From the NCBI GenBank assembly GCA_041645025.1, contig JBAZQV010000012.1, positions 1 through 19,953 of the forward strand: a stretch of 19,953 nucleotides of DNA, read 5' to 3'. The DNA comes from GW2011-AR5 sp041645025 (lineage in GTDB: Archaea; Aenigmatarchaeota; Aenigmatarchaeia; GW2011-AR5). Shown in pieces: positions 1 to 5,498 of this stretch. Numbering within the stretch: the stretch's first letter is position 1; each line of letters opens with the position of its first letter. The notes beneath the pieces are model-generated. The model was not told the DNA's origin. It saw only the letters and a program-made list of their open reading frames with translations, and did not search any database. A program made the translations under genes and the position numbers.

Positions 1-2
1 TT

Positions 3-98
3 GTCGTTGCGGTAAAACTCTTAAATAATCATGGGTTCATTATTACAGCATACATGGCAAATGCCATAAAGAAAGGTGAAATAATATGGAAAAAATGA
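3..98 (+). CDS. 3' end of a BECR-like toxin-type protein (partial)
   Basis: This reading frame is open from the window edge and ends at TGA 96-98; its 31 visible residues contain NNHGFIITAY followed by KKGEIIW. That ending resembles the C-terminus of small RelE/barnase-like nuclease-fold proteins (the PBECR or DUF4258 type), where a strand with FIITAY closes the fold. The next gene, a DUF2283 protein, starts inside it with a 13-base overlap, which suggests translational coupling and a two-gene toxin-antitoxin-like unit. The family call rests on a short tail only and should be read as a suggestion. The start codon and any catalytic residues lie outside the window. Confidence 0.5.
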   Translation, partial: VVAVKLLNNHGFIITAYMANAIKKGEIIWKK

Positions 99-310
99 TG
101 TTTTACTACGATGAAGAGGGGGATATTCTTGATATATCGATAGGCAAACCGAAGAAAGCGAAATCAGAAGAAATAGGAAATGATATAATCGTAAGAAAGG
201 ACGAAAAAGGAAATGTGGTCGGCTTCACTATTCTCAATTTCGAGAAACGGTCTGAGGTTGAGAAAGGTTTCAACATACCCATAGAAGCCAAGTTCGGTGT
301 CGTTTCTTAA
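86..310 (+). CDS. DUF2283 family protein, probable antitoxin-like partner
   Basis: The 74-residue product has the full DUF2283 pattern: a tyrosine-rich first strand with YYDEEGDILDISIG, a central IIVRKDEKGNVVGFTILNF, and a short tail. DUF2283 proteins are small beta-rich proteins of unknown biochemistry, often coded next to small toxin-like genes. Here the gene overlaps the preceding BECR-like tail by 13 bases and has a GGTGA Shine-Dalgarno site about 7 bases before ATG 86, so the pair is probably one transcript with coupled translation. A role in neutralising the upstream product is inferred from the arrangement alone. Confidence 0.8.
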   Translation: MEKMMFYYDEEGDILDISIGKPKKAKSEEIGNDIIVRKDEKGNVVGFTILNFEKRSEVEKGFNIPIEAKFGVVS

Positions 311-342
311 GATAAAGGTTCTCCTTGTCTGATTTCAGGTAA

Positions 343-355
343 AGTGAGCCCGGAG
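343..355. repeat. Distal copy of the tRNA-Arg 3' end (possible att half-site)
   Basis: The 13 bases AGTGAGCCCGGAG recur exactly at 2695-2707, where they are the 3' end of tRNA-Arg (minus strand) plus two flanking bases. Both copies have the same orientation. The segment between them holds an antiporter fragment, a methyltransferase and a glycosyltransferase. A short direct repeat of a tRNA 3' end at the far side of a segment is the usual footprint of tyrosine-recombinase integration, but no integrase gene is visible. Confidence 0.5.
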
Positions 356-403
356 AGAAACGAATTTCAAGTTTGGCGAGGAGATACTTACTGAAGACGG
401 GTT

Positions 404-438
404 AAGCCGTTTTTTGTATTAATTTATAAAAGCGGCTT
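404..438 (+). promoter_or_regulatory. Old promoter and inverted repeat ahead of the Kef fragment
   Basis: AAGCCG at 404-409 and CGGCTT at 433-438 form an inverted repeat around an AT-rich stretch. A TATA-like TTTATAAAAG lies at 423-432, about 26 bases before the ATG at 453, the spacing expected for a leaderless archaeal gene. It appears to be the promoter of the decayed antiporter gene. Confidence 0.4.
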
Positions 439-452
439 CCAAATATAAATAT

Positions 453-636
453 ATGTCACATGTATGGCTTGAAATTTCCATAATGCTTTTTGCTGCTATA
501 CTTAGGATATCTTCTGTCACGGCGTATCAAACAGCCTGTGAGTATAGGGCTGATTGTCGTAGGCATTATTATAGGGCCCAGCTTCCTGCCGCTCGTTGAG
601 TACCAAAGTGTCTCTATACATCGGCAAACTACTTAA
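453..636 (+). pseudogene. Fragment of a Kef-type cation/proton antiporter N-terminus
   Basis: Two overlapping frames together give the start of a CPA2-type antiporter. Frame one starts at ATG 453 and reads MSHVWLEISIMLFAAIL. After a shift near 493-505, frame two reads LGYLLSRRIKQPVSIGL, then IVVGIIIGPSFLP. The arginine-rich turn followed by QP, G and a hydrophobic IIIGPS segment is typical of the first two membrane helices of KefB/KefC/NapA-like proteins. Frame two stops at TAA 634-636, where the full family would continue for several hundred residues, so this is a frameshifted and truncated remnant. It lies in the segment bounded by tRNA-Arg 3'-end copies, which suggests decay after acquisition or deletion. 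Confidence 0.6.
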
Positions 637-707
637 AAAACAGTGCTGTTTGTGAAAATCCCTTGTACCGAAAATCATTTTACCATAAAAATACATTGAA
701 TAATAGC

Positions 708-1445
708 ATGACTTCAAAATATTGGGATAGGGAATCACATTTTTACGACAGGCAATGGAAAGGATCTCCGGTATCTGAATTTGACCACCTCTGCACAAAG
801 GATTCACTTTTGAACCTTCTGGAGCCTTCAGTTAACGATAGTGTACTGGAAATTGGGTGCGGACTCGGTATATGGACACGCTGTGTCGGCGGTAAATGCC
901 GTGATATAACTGCTGTGGACATCTCTAAAAATATGATACAGAAAGCCAAGAAAAACACAAATATGAGGAGGGATACAAAGTTTGTTGTTTCGGACTTTCT
1001 CTCCTTCAAATCAAAGAAAAAATTCGACAAAATATTTGCTGTCCGTTCGTTTGAATATCTTGACAACATTGAAGACGGATTAAAAAAGGTAAGAGAAATG
1101 TTGTGGCCCGGCGGGAAGTTTGTTATCATAACGAAGTCTAAGCCCTGCATGTGGGATTTCGTCTACCATGAAAGATGGAAAAGAAGCGGATTCAAGCAGA
1201 ATAAGGTTCCTTTTATTAAAATGAGGGAATTACTCCGATCTTTGGGTTTTGTGAACATAAGAATGTATTCTGTGGTTATAAGATTTCCTATATTTCGCGG
1301 AGGGAACATGGAAGTGCCGCTAATACCCAATTTGGTAGCAAAATATATATTGGCCCCAGGACGTATGCTGCGTAGATTTCAACCATCAATTGTGTTTTCG
1401 GAATCATATGCGGCTTGTGCTACAAGAGGGAGTCATAATGCATGA
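708..1445 (+). CDS. Class I SAM-dependent methyltransferase
   Basis: The 245-residue product has a Rossmann-type methyltransferase core: motif I VLEIGCGLGIWT near residues 47-58, the acidic strand ITAVDIS for the ribose hydroxyls, motif II/III around VVSDFLSF, motif IV KIFAVRSFEYLDN, and the post-motif LWPGGKFVIITK. The C-terminal third has no domain that reveals the substrate. I chose ATG 708 because MTSKYWDRESHFYDRQW is a usual start for this family; the TTG at 663 adds an unrelated stretch. The stop overlaps the start of the glycosyltransferase by 8 bases, so the two are co-translated and may modify the same envelope glycan or lipid. The substrate is unknown. Confidence 0.8.
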   Translation: MTSKYWDRESHFYDRQWKGSPVSEFDHLCTKDSLLNLLEPSVNDSVLEIGCGLGIWTRCVGGKCRDITAVDISKNMIQKAKKNTNMRRDTKFVVSDFLSFKSKKKFDKIFAVRSFEYLDNIEDGLKKVREMLWPGGKFVIITKSKPCMWDFVYHERWKRSGFKQNKVPFIKMRELLRSLGFVNIRMYSVVIRFPIFRGGNMEVPLIPNLVAKYILAPGRMLRRFQPSIVFSESYAACATRGSHNA

Positions 1446-2547
1446 CGTATCGGTAATAATATGTACAAGAAACAGGCCTGAGCACCTGCAAAAATGCGTT
1501 GCTTCTCTTCTTAAGCAATCCGTCAAGCCTCAGGAAATAATAATTGTGGATGACGCTTCCGATGAAAGAATTGATGTCACTCAGATGATAACTTATGTCT
1601 TTTCTTCCATTCGCAATAAAGTTGCCAGTTTGCTATCAGAAAATATTGAGATAAAATACATAAGAAATAAGCGCAGACAAGGCATTGCCAGAGCCAGAAA
1701 TATTGGCATCGCAGTGGCAAAAGGCGACGTAGTTGCATTTATTGATGACGATGGTTACGCTCATAGGAACTGGGTAAAGAACCTCATGAACCACTATCAG
1801 ACAAATGCCATTGTCGGAGTTGGTGGTCCCGTAGTGGAGGTTGGCAGACACGTTGAAATAAAACCAAGTTTTAAAAGGCTTTCTTATGTAACGCGCCATG
1901 GAGACATAAAGCATAATTACAGGGTTAAAAAATTCAGGGACACTAAAAATCTTCGCTCCGGAACTGTAAGATTCCTCATGGGTGGCAATATGTCATTCCG
2001 AAGGGATGTTCTGCTTAAGATGCACGGTTTCAATACACAGTATAAAGGAAATTATTACAGGGAAGAAACTGACATGTGTATGAGAATTTCAAGACTAGGC
2101 AAAATCATTTTTGAGCCGGCTGCTGTAGCTTACCACAATACCGCAAGACATGGCGGAACTAGAAACACAATGGACATGGAGAAGTTTTTTTATTGGTATT
2201 TTCGCAATACAGTTCTCCTGTTTTTTCGGCATTTCGGATTCAAAGATGCGGTAATAAAAACGTGGCACCAATGCAGGAAATACGTAAAGGGCGTCAGAAA
2301 CGGCACGATCAAAACAAACAGAGATTATCTTATAATAAGCACGCCTTTCAAAATATTGATTGCAATATTGACAGGTACTATTGCCGGTATATTTGCAGGC
2401 ATAATCTTCGACAAACCCCTGAAGAAACTGATGTATAGGCATCCGGAATATGCAACATTAATTACAATAGCACTTATAGGAACTACGTTCCAGATTATAG
2501 ATCACGGCGCCATAGGAAATATCGTAAAACACCTTGATAAATTATGA
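1438..2547 (+). CDS. Membrane-associated family 2 glycosyltransferase
   Basis: The 369-residue product begins with the GT-A fold signature DVSVIICTRNRPEHLQKCVAS, followed by IIIVDDAS for the nucleotide, RNIGIAVAKGDVVAFIDDD containing the metal-binding DxD-like aspartates, and a later MGGNMSFRRDVL with YREETDMCMR, where the acidic pair would hold the catalytic base. Two hydrophobic segments near the C-terminus (FKILIAILTGTIAGIFAGII and TLITIALIGTTFQII) suggest membrane attachment. ATG 1438 is chosen because a GAGGGAG Shine-Dalgarno site lies about 5 bases ahead. The role is transfer of a sugar from an NDP- or lipid-linked donor to an envelope glycan; donor and acceptor cannot be read from sequence. 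Confidence 0.87.
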   Translation: MHDVSVIICTRNRPEHLQKCVASLLKQSVKPQEIIIVDDASDERIDVTQMITYVFSSIRNKVASLLSENIEIKYIRNKRRQGIARARNIGIAVAKGDVVAFIDDDGYAHRNWVKNLMNHYQTNAIVGVGGPVVEVGRHVEIKPSFKRLSYVTRHGDIKHNYRVKKFRDTKNLRSGTVRFLMGGNMSFRRDVLLKMHGFNTQYKGNYYREETDMCMRISRLGKIIFEPAAVAYHNTARHGGTRNTMDMEKFFYWYFRNTVLLFFRHFGFKDAVIKTWHQCRKYVKGVRNGTIKTNRDYLIISTPFKILIAILTGTIAGIFAGIIFDKPLKKLMYRHPEYATLITIALIGTTFQIIDHGAIGNIVKHLDKL

Positions 2548-2551
2548 TTGT

Positions 2552-2572
2552 CAGATGAAACTTCAGTTTCTG
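2552..2572 (+). terminator. Small hairpin after the glycosyltransferase
   Basis: GAAAC-TTCA-GTTTC forms a perfect 5-base-pair stem, extended by CAG/CTG, starting 5 bases after the stop codon. It may help end transcription, but there is no long T tract, so this is weak. Confidence 0.25.
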
Positions 2573-2631
2573 TCAATTTCATACAGAAAATTCTAGTGGA
2601 ACTGTATATTAGTTTTACCCCTAACGCCGAA

Positions 2632-2649
2632 GACAGGAACCGACCTGTC
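2632..2649. repeat. Hairpin GACAGG/CCTGTC between glycosyltransferase and tRNA-Arg
   Basis: GACAGG and CCTGTC form a 6-base-pair stem with a 6-base loop between the convergent glycosyltransferase and tRNA-Arg. It could serve as a transcription-end signal on either strand. Confidence 0.25.
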
Positions 2650-2654
2650 ACTAA

Positions 2655-2707
2655 ATGAGCCTGAGAAAATACGAATTTGAAATTCGAATCTCCTAGTGAG
2701 CCCGGAG
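2655..2707. repeat. tRNA-Arg 3'-end direct repeat with a diverged second copy
   Basis: 2695-2707 is the exact 13-base partner of 343-355. A looser copy begins just before it at 2655: TGAGCCTGAG and then ACGAATTTGAAATT, which parallels TGAGCCCGGAG and ACGAATTTCAAGTT at 345-375. The similarity to the 343 region therefore reaches beyond the 13-base core, as if repeated integration or excision had occurred here. CGAATTT-G-AAATTCG at 2672-2686 is also a perfect palindrome. Confidence 0.45.
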
Positions 2708-2813
2708 GGATTTGAACCCCCGACCTTCTGATTCGGGTCCTTTTCCGCCAGCGCTTTTCGCAGAAAAGGGCTGTCCGAAGCCAGACGCTCTATCCAAGCT
2801 AAGCTACGAGCCC
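2697..2813 (-). tRNA. tRNA-Arg (anticodon TCG) with a 42-base intron
   Basis: Read on the minus strand, acceptor GGGCTCG pairs with CGGGCTC (two G-U pairs), the D stem is GCTT/GAGC, the T stem is GGGGG/CCCTC around TTCAAAT, and the discriminator is A. Exon 1 ends after TCTGG-CTTCGGA-C and exon 2 starts CAGA, giving a perfect TCTGG/CCAGA anticodon stem and loop CTTCGGA; the anticodon TCG lies at 2776-2778. The intron is 2731-2772. Its splice region forms a BHB: bulge ACA, 4-base-pair helix TCGG/CCGA, bulge ATC, then an intron stem GCCCTTTTC/GAAAAGGAC with one mismatch. Mature length is 75 bases. No CCA is encoded. Confidence 0.9.
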
Positions 2814-2860
2814 GTTTTATTAATTGTAGAAATAGACATAAAAAACACAAAACACGTAAA

Positions 2861-2891
2861 CTTTAAATACTATAGTGTACTATAGATATCT
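2861..2891 (+). promoter_or_regulatory. Promoter and operator-like dyad of the RHH/RelE pair
   Basis: A TATA-like CTTTAAATAC at 2861-2870 lies about 25 bases before ATG 2892, which fits a leaderless transcript. CTATAG-TGTA-CTATAG at 2870-2885 is a near-perfect dyad of the kind bound by ribbon-helix-helix antitoxins, followed by palindrome AGATATCT at 2884-2891. Autoregulation by the first gene's product is inferred. Confidence 0.5.
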
Positions 2892-3122
2892 ATGGTAACT
2901 AGTATACAGGTAAGCGAAAAGCTAAAGGACAAGCTAGATAAAATGAAACTCCTTGATGGCGAAAGCTATGAAGATGTAATTTGGGACCTTCTTGAAGACA
3001 ACATGGAACTTTCCGAGGAGACAAAAAGGAATATCGAAGAGTATGAAGCCAATTCTGAAAAATGGCTGAAGGAAGGCAAATTCAAGACTCTGGAACAAAT
3101 GAAGAAGGAAAGGAAACTATGA
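2892..3122 (+). CDS. Ribbon-helix-helix-type antitoxin
   Basis: The 76-residue product opens with the short strand VTSIQVSEKLKDKLDKMK, then GESYEDVIWDLLEDN, a typical archaeal antitoxin start in which a strand pairs across the dimer to contact DNA and a helix follows. The lysine-rich C-terminal half (EEYEANSEKWLKEGKFKTLEQ) is the usual flexible toxin-binding part. It overlaps the toxin gene by 4 bases (ATGA at 3119-3122), so the two are translated together. It should bind the dyad just upstream and repress the operon. No published symbol can be assigned. Confidence 0.75.
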   Translation: MVTSIQVSEKLKDKLDKMKLLDGESYEDVIWDLLEDNMELSEETKRNIEEYEANSEKWLKEGKFKTLEQMKKERKL

Positions 3123-3385
3123 CATATACAATTATATTTCCTCCCCCTGCCCAAAAACAATTCGATAAGCTTGAAAAAAACATACAGGAACGTATTCTTC
3201 TCTCTCTGGAAAGGATAAAGGTGCGGCCATATCAGTTCGTTAGCAGACTTTCTAACTCCAGATATTACAAACTGCGTGTTGGAGACTATCGGGTAGTTAT
3301 CGACATAAAGAATGAGCAATTGATAATAATAGTTATTGAGGTTGGCCACAGAAAAAACATTTACAAACGATTGGATAACCTTTAA
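3119..3385 (+). CDS. RelE/ParE-family toxin
   Basis: The 88-residue product has the RelE/ParE order: strand YTIIFPPPAQKQFDKLEK, two helices with IQERILLSLERIK, the strand YYKLRVGDYRVVIDI and a last IVIEVGHRKNIYKR. In RelE enzymes the arginine of the LRVGDYRV strand and the basic C-terminal segment act on ribosome-bound mRNA; both are kept here. I place the start at ATG 3119, overlapping the antitoxin stop; longer upstream frames run through the antitoxin. The ParE alternative (gyrase poison) cannot be excluded, but the HRKNIYKR tail favours a RelE-like mRNA interferase. Confidence 0.85.
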   Translation: MTYTIIFPPPAQKQFDKLEKNIQERILLSLERIKVRPYQFVSRLSNSRYYKLRVGDYRVVIDIKNEQLIIIVIEVGHRKNIYKRLDNL

Positions 3386-3409
3386 AAATAATTAAGGTAA
3401 ACATATTTT

Positions 3410-3448
3410 ATGAGCAAATTTGCGGCAGTTGTTGCTGCGGGCATTTGA
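3410..3448 (+). other. 12-residue ORF behind a TATA-like sequence
   Basis: ATG 3410 opens a 12-residue frame (MSKFAAVVAAGI) ending at TGA 3446-3448. A TATA-like TTTAAAAATAATT lies about 23 bases ahead, as for a leaderless gene. It could be the start of a decayed membrane or secreted protein, or a leader peptide for the methyltransferase at 3487. It may equally be chance. Confidence 0.2.
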
Positions 3449-3486
3449 TATACTGCTTTTTTACGTTTTCTTTCTAAATATATTTC

Positions 3487-4236
3487 ATGAGTTATATCGG
3501 TGAGTGGAAAAAACAGGAGAAGAAGCGATTCAGCGGCTGGAATTTTTCATATTTCAAAAATAAAATGATAGAGGAGAAGCTGCCCTGGAACTATAACACA
3601 ATGGCAAAGAAGCTTGTCAGAAAATCTAATTCTGTCCTAGATATGGGAACTGGCGGCGGCGAGCTTTTCTCCACCTTCGGACCTTTTCCAACGCACACGG
3701 TTGCTACAGAAGGCTACAAACCTAATATAATTCTGGCAAAAAAGAGGCTCGAGACGCTGGGCGTTAAGGTTATTGATTTTAGCAATTCCACAGCCAGAAA
3801 AATGCCATTCAGTGATGGAGAATTTGACCTCGTTCTTAACAGACATGACGCTTTTGATTCAAGAGAAGTTTTCCGGATACTTTCTGGTGGTGGCGTTTTT
3901 TTGACACAGCAGGTGGGCAGGGATAATTTGAAGGATCTTGCTAAAAAATTTGATAAAACTTCGAAATACAGAAATGCCACATTCAGCTTGGTCAAAAAGG
4001 GACTGGAGAAAGCGGGATTTACAGTAAAAGATGCCAGAGACTGGAAGGGCGAAGTAGAATTCAAGGACGTTGAGACTATAATATATTTTCTCAAAGCAAT
4101 ACCATGGATAATCCCGGACTTCAGCATTGACAGAAACTTGCGTCATTTGGAGAAGCTTCAAAATACGCTTGACAGCGGAAAAAGTCTGGTCTTTACCCAT
4201 CACAGATACCTGATTTTTGCTCAAAGGAAGCGATAA
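3487..4236 (+). CDS. Class I SAM-dependent methyltransferase (unknown substrate)
   Basis: The 249-residue product has motif I SVLDMGTGGGELFS, an acidic position in VATEGYKPNI at the end of strand 2, the motif around RKMPFSDGEFDLVLNRHD, and the post-motif LSGGGVFLTQQVG. The N-terminal helix (EWKKQEKKRFSGWNFSYFKN) resembles small methyltransferases whose substrate is unassigned. The PFSDGEFD element is shared with ubiE-like and rRNA methyltransferase-like enzymes but does not decide the substrate. It is a single gene: a toxin-antitoxin pair lies upstream, and a structured leader for a different gene begins 8 bases after its stop. Confidence 0.8.
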   Translation: MSYIGEWKKQEKKRFSGWNFSYFKNKMIEEKLPWNYNTMAKKLVRKSNSVLDMGTGGGELFSTFGPFPTHTVATEGYKPNIILAKKRLETLGVKVIDFSNSTARKMPFSDGEFDLVLNRHDAFDSREVFRILSGGGVFLTQQVGRDNLKDLAKKFDKTSKYRNATFSLVKKGLEKAGFTVKDARDWKGEVEFKDVETIIYFLKAIPWIIPDFSIDRNLRHLEKLQNTLDSGKSLVFTHHRYLIFAQRKR

Positions 4237-4244
4237 TCATCTAA

Positions 4245-4417
4245 AGATTCATTGAAAACTGTCATCTTTTCTGCAAAGGATTTTCTTAAAAATCCTTTGA
4301 GAAATTCAGGAAAGCTTTGCTCTCCATGAATTAGATGGCAGATGAAACTCAATGAATCTTGGATCCCATCTTCTCACAAACCTGCGGTTTTAACCGCAGG
4401 TATACAAAGAAGATGCG
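4245..4417 (+). promoter_or_regulatory. Structured leader element, copy 1, before the DNA glycosylase
   Basis: P1 is AGATTCATTG (4245-4254) with CAATGAATCT (4350-4359). Inside are conserved loop strands AAAAC and GATGAAAC, then P2 TGTCATCT/AGATGGCA, whose end carries a large insert with its own hairpin (CAAAGGATTTT/AAAATCCTTTG). After GGATCC (4361-4366), P3 CATCTTC (4367-4373) pairs with GAAGATG (4409-4415), enclosing loop strands with ACAAA and TATACAAA and P4 CCTGCGG/CCGCAGG. P3 ends two bases before ATG 4418. The same plan occurs at 8393-8504 with P2 and P4 changed on both strands, so pairing is kept. The position suggests control of ribosome access; the ligand, if any, is unknown. Confidence 0.65.
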
Positions 4418-5002
4418 ATGATACGTCTTTACAAGCAGCTCCAGAAGCAGTATCCGCACGTCGGCCACAAATGGTGGCCTGTCTCTAACAAATTCACTCC
4501 TAAGCAGTTAGAGATAGTTGTGGGCGCACTGCTCACGCAGAACACGAACTGGAGGAATGTCGAGAAAGCTCTTGATAATTTGATCAGGGCTCAGAAACTT
4601 ACTGCGGCTTCTATTGCTAATATGTCGTTGCCGACGCTTCAGACTTTAATCAAGCCGTCAGGATTTTACAAGCAGAAATCAAAGAGGCTCAGGGCACTTT
4701 GCGATTTCATTGTTAATTATGATGGCAACTTCTACGAGGATGTCACACGCGAACAGCTTCTGGAACTTAATGGCATTGGCCGCGAGACAGCTGATTCCAT
4801 ACTGCTCTATGCGTGCAACAAACCCTATTTTGTTATAGACGCCTACACGAAGAGACTTCTGGCGAGAGAGGGATATTGTGAACAGGACTATGATGAGCTT
4901 AGGGATATGTTTGAAAAAAAACTGCCGAAAAGCGCCAAAGTATACAAACATTTTCATGCGCTGATTGTGGAGAACGAAAAATTTATGGCACGACGAGCTT
5001 GA
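4418..5002 (+). CDS. Endonuclease III-family DNA glycosylase, MagIII-like (COG2231 type)
   Basis: The 194-residue product has the HhH-GPD fold: an N-terminal helix region with LEIVVGALLTQNTNWRNVEKAL, the hairpin LLELNGIGRETADSILLYA near residues 110-128, and the catalytic aspartate in FVIDAYTKRLL. Where bifunctional endonuclease III has a lysine (LPGVGRKTA), this protein has GIGRETA, so it should be a monofunctional glycosylase that removes a damaged base without beta-lyase activity. It stops after HFHALIVENEKF and lacks the four-cysteine iron-sulfur loop, as does the 3-methyladenine glycosylase MagIII. The last 20 bases overlap the convergent NikR-like gene. Translation starts at the base of the structured leader. 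The exact substrate is inferred. Confidence 0.8.
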   Translation: MIRLYKQLQKQYPHVGHKWWPVSNKFTPKQLEIVVGALLTQNTNWRNVEKALDNLIRAQKLTAASIANMSLPTLQTLIKPSGFYKQKSKRLRALCDFIVNYDGNFYEDVTREQLLELNGIGRETADSILLYACNKPYFVIDAYTKRLLAREGYCEQDYDELRDMFEKKLPKSAKVYKHFHALIVENEKFMARRA

Positions 5003-5366
5003 CGTAGTCTGTACGCTTGTTTTTTCTTACATCTGATAAAAAATCTGATATTTTTTCTGACGGACCATGAAGAACGAAAAGCTCGAGACATTTATCGTTG
5101 CATAAGTTGCTGTGGACTTGTGTGCTGATTATATCTTCGTATTTGTGTTTTGTTTTTATGAAAGCGTTTTCGAATTTTTTGCTGTGCATTATTATCATAA
5201 CACATTCTCCATGACCACTCAGACGCTCCTTTTCTTTCATGTCATCAATAAGCATTTTCACACCGGAGCGAATAACATCAGATCTACTAGAGAAGCCTGT
5301 TTTCTCCAATTCGTTTATTTCTTTGAGTATGGTTTCGTCCAGCGACATACTTATTATTTTTACCAT
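4983..5366 (-). CDS. NikR-like metal-responsive repressor (RHH plus ACT-like domain)
   Basis: The 127-residue product starts with a ribbon-helix-helix domain (IISMSLDETILKEINELEK, then GFSSRSDVIRSGVKMLI) and continues into the NikR C-terminal ACT-like domain with ECVMIIMHS, STQVHSNL and DKCLELFVLHG. Aligned by eye to E. coli NikR, three of the four square-planar nickel ligands are present: His76 (KHKYED), His87 (QVHS) and Cys95 (KCLE). The position of His89 is Asn, so metal preference may differ. ATG 5366 is chosen because the RHH strand starts there; an 18-residue upstream extension has no domain match. It is divergent from a ZIP transporter and probably controls it. Confidence 0.82.
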   Translation of the reverse strand: MVKIISMSLDETILKEINELEKTGFSSRSDVIRSGVKMLIDDMKEKERLSGHGECVMIIMHSKKFENAFIKTKHKYEDIISTQVHSNLCNDKCLELFVLHGPSEKISDFLSDVRKNKRTDYVKLVVP

Positions 5367-5379
5367 CTTCAATTCAACC

Positions 5380-5482
5380 CCGTTGATTGAGATCTCGTTG
5401 ATCCTGGCAGATAAAATCACATTATTAATTTCTGCCTTTTGCTGTGCATATGTTATTAATAATTAAGCTTAAATTTAATAAC
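5380..5482. promoter_or_regulatory. Divergent control region of NikR-like and ZIP genes
   Basis: GTTATTAA (5452-5459) and TTAATAAC (5475-5482) form a perfect inverted repeat with a 15-base spacer, the layout of NikR operators (two half-sites about 16 apart). Its right part overlaps a TATA-like TTAAATTTAATA that lies about 26 bases ahead of ATG 5499, so binding would block promoter recognition. CGTTGAT is directly repeated near 5380-5401, close to the regulator's start. Confidence 0.5.
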
Positions 5483-5498
5483 AATCAAGAAATAGACT

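Noticed and set aside
517..807. Minus-strand 96-codon ORF over the antiporter fragment
   Set aside because: It is a shadow of the plus-strand antiporter remnant and the methyltransferase start, with no family-like sequence.
2593..2850. Minus-strand 85-codon ORF
   Set aside because: It runs straight through tRNA-Arg and its intron, so it is not a protein gene.
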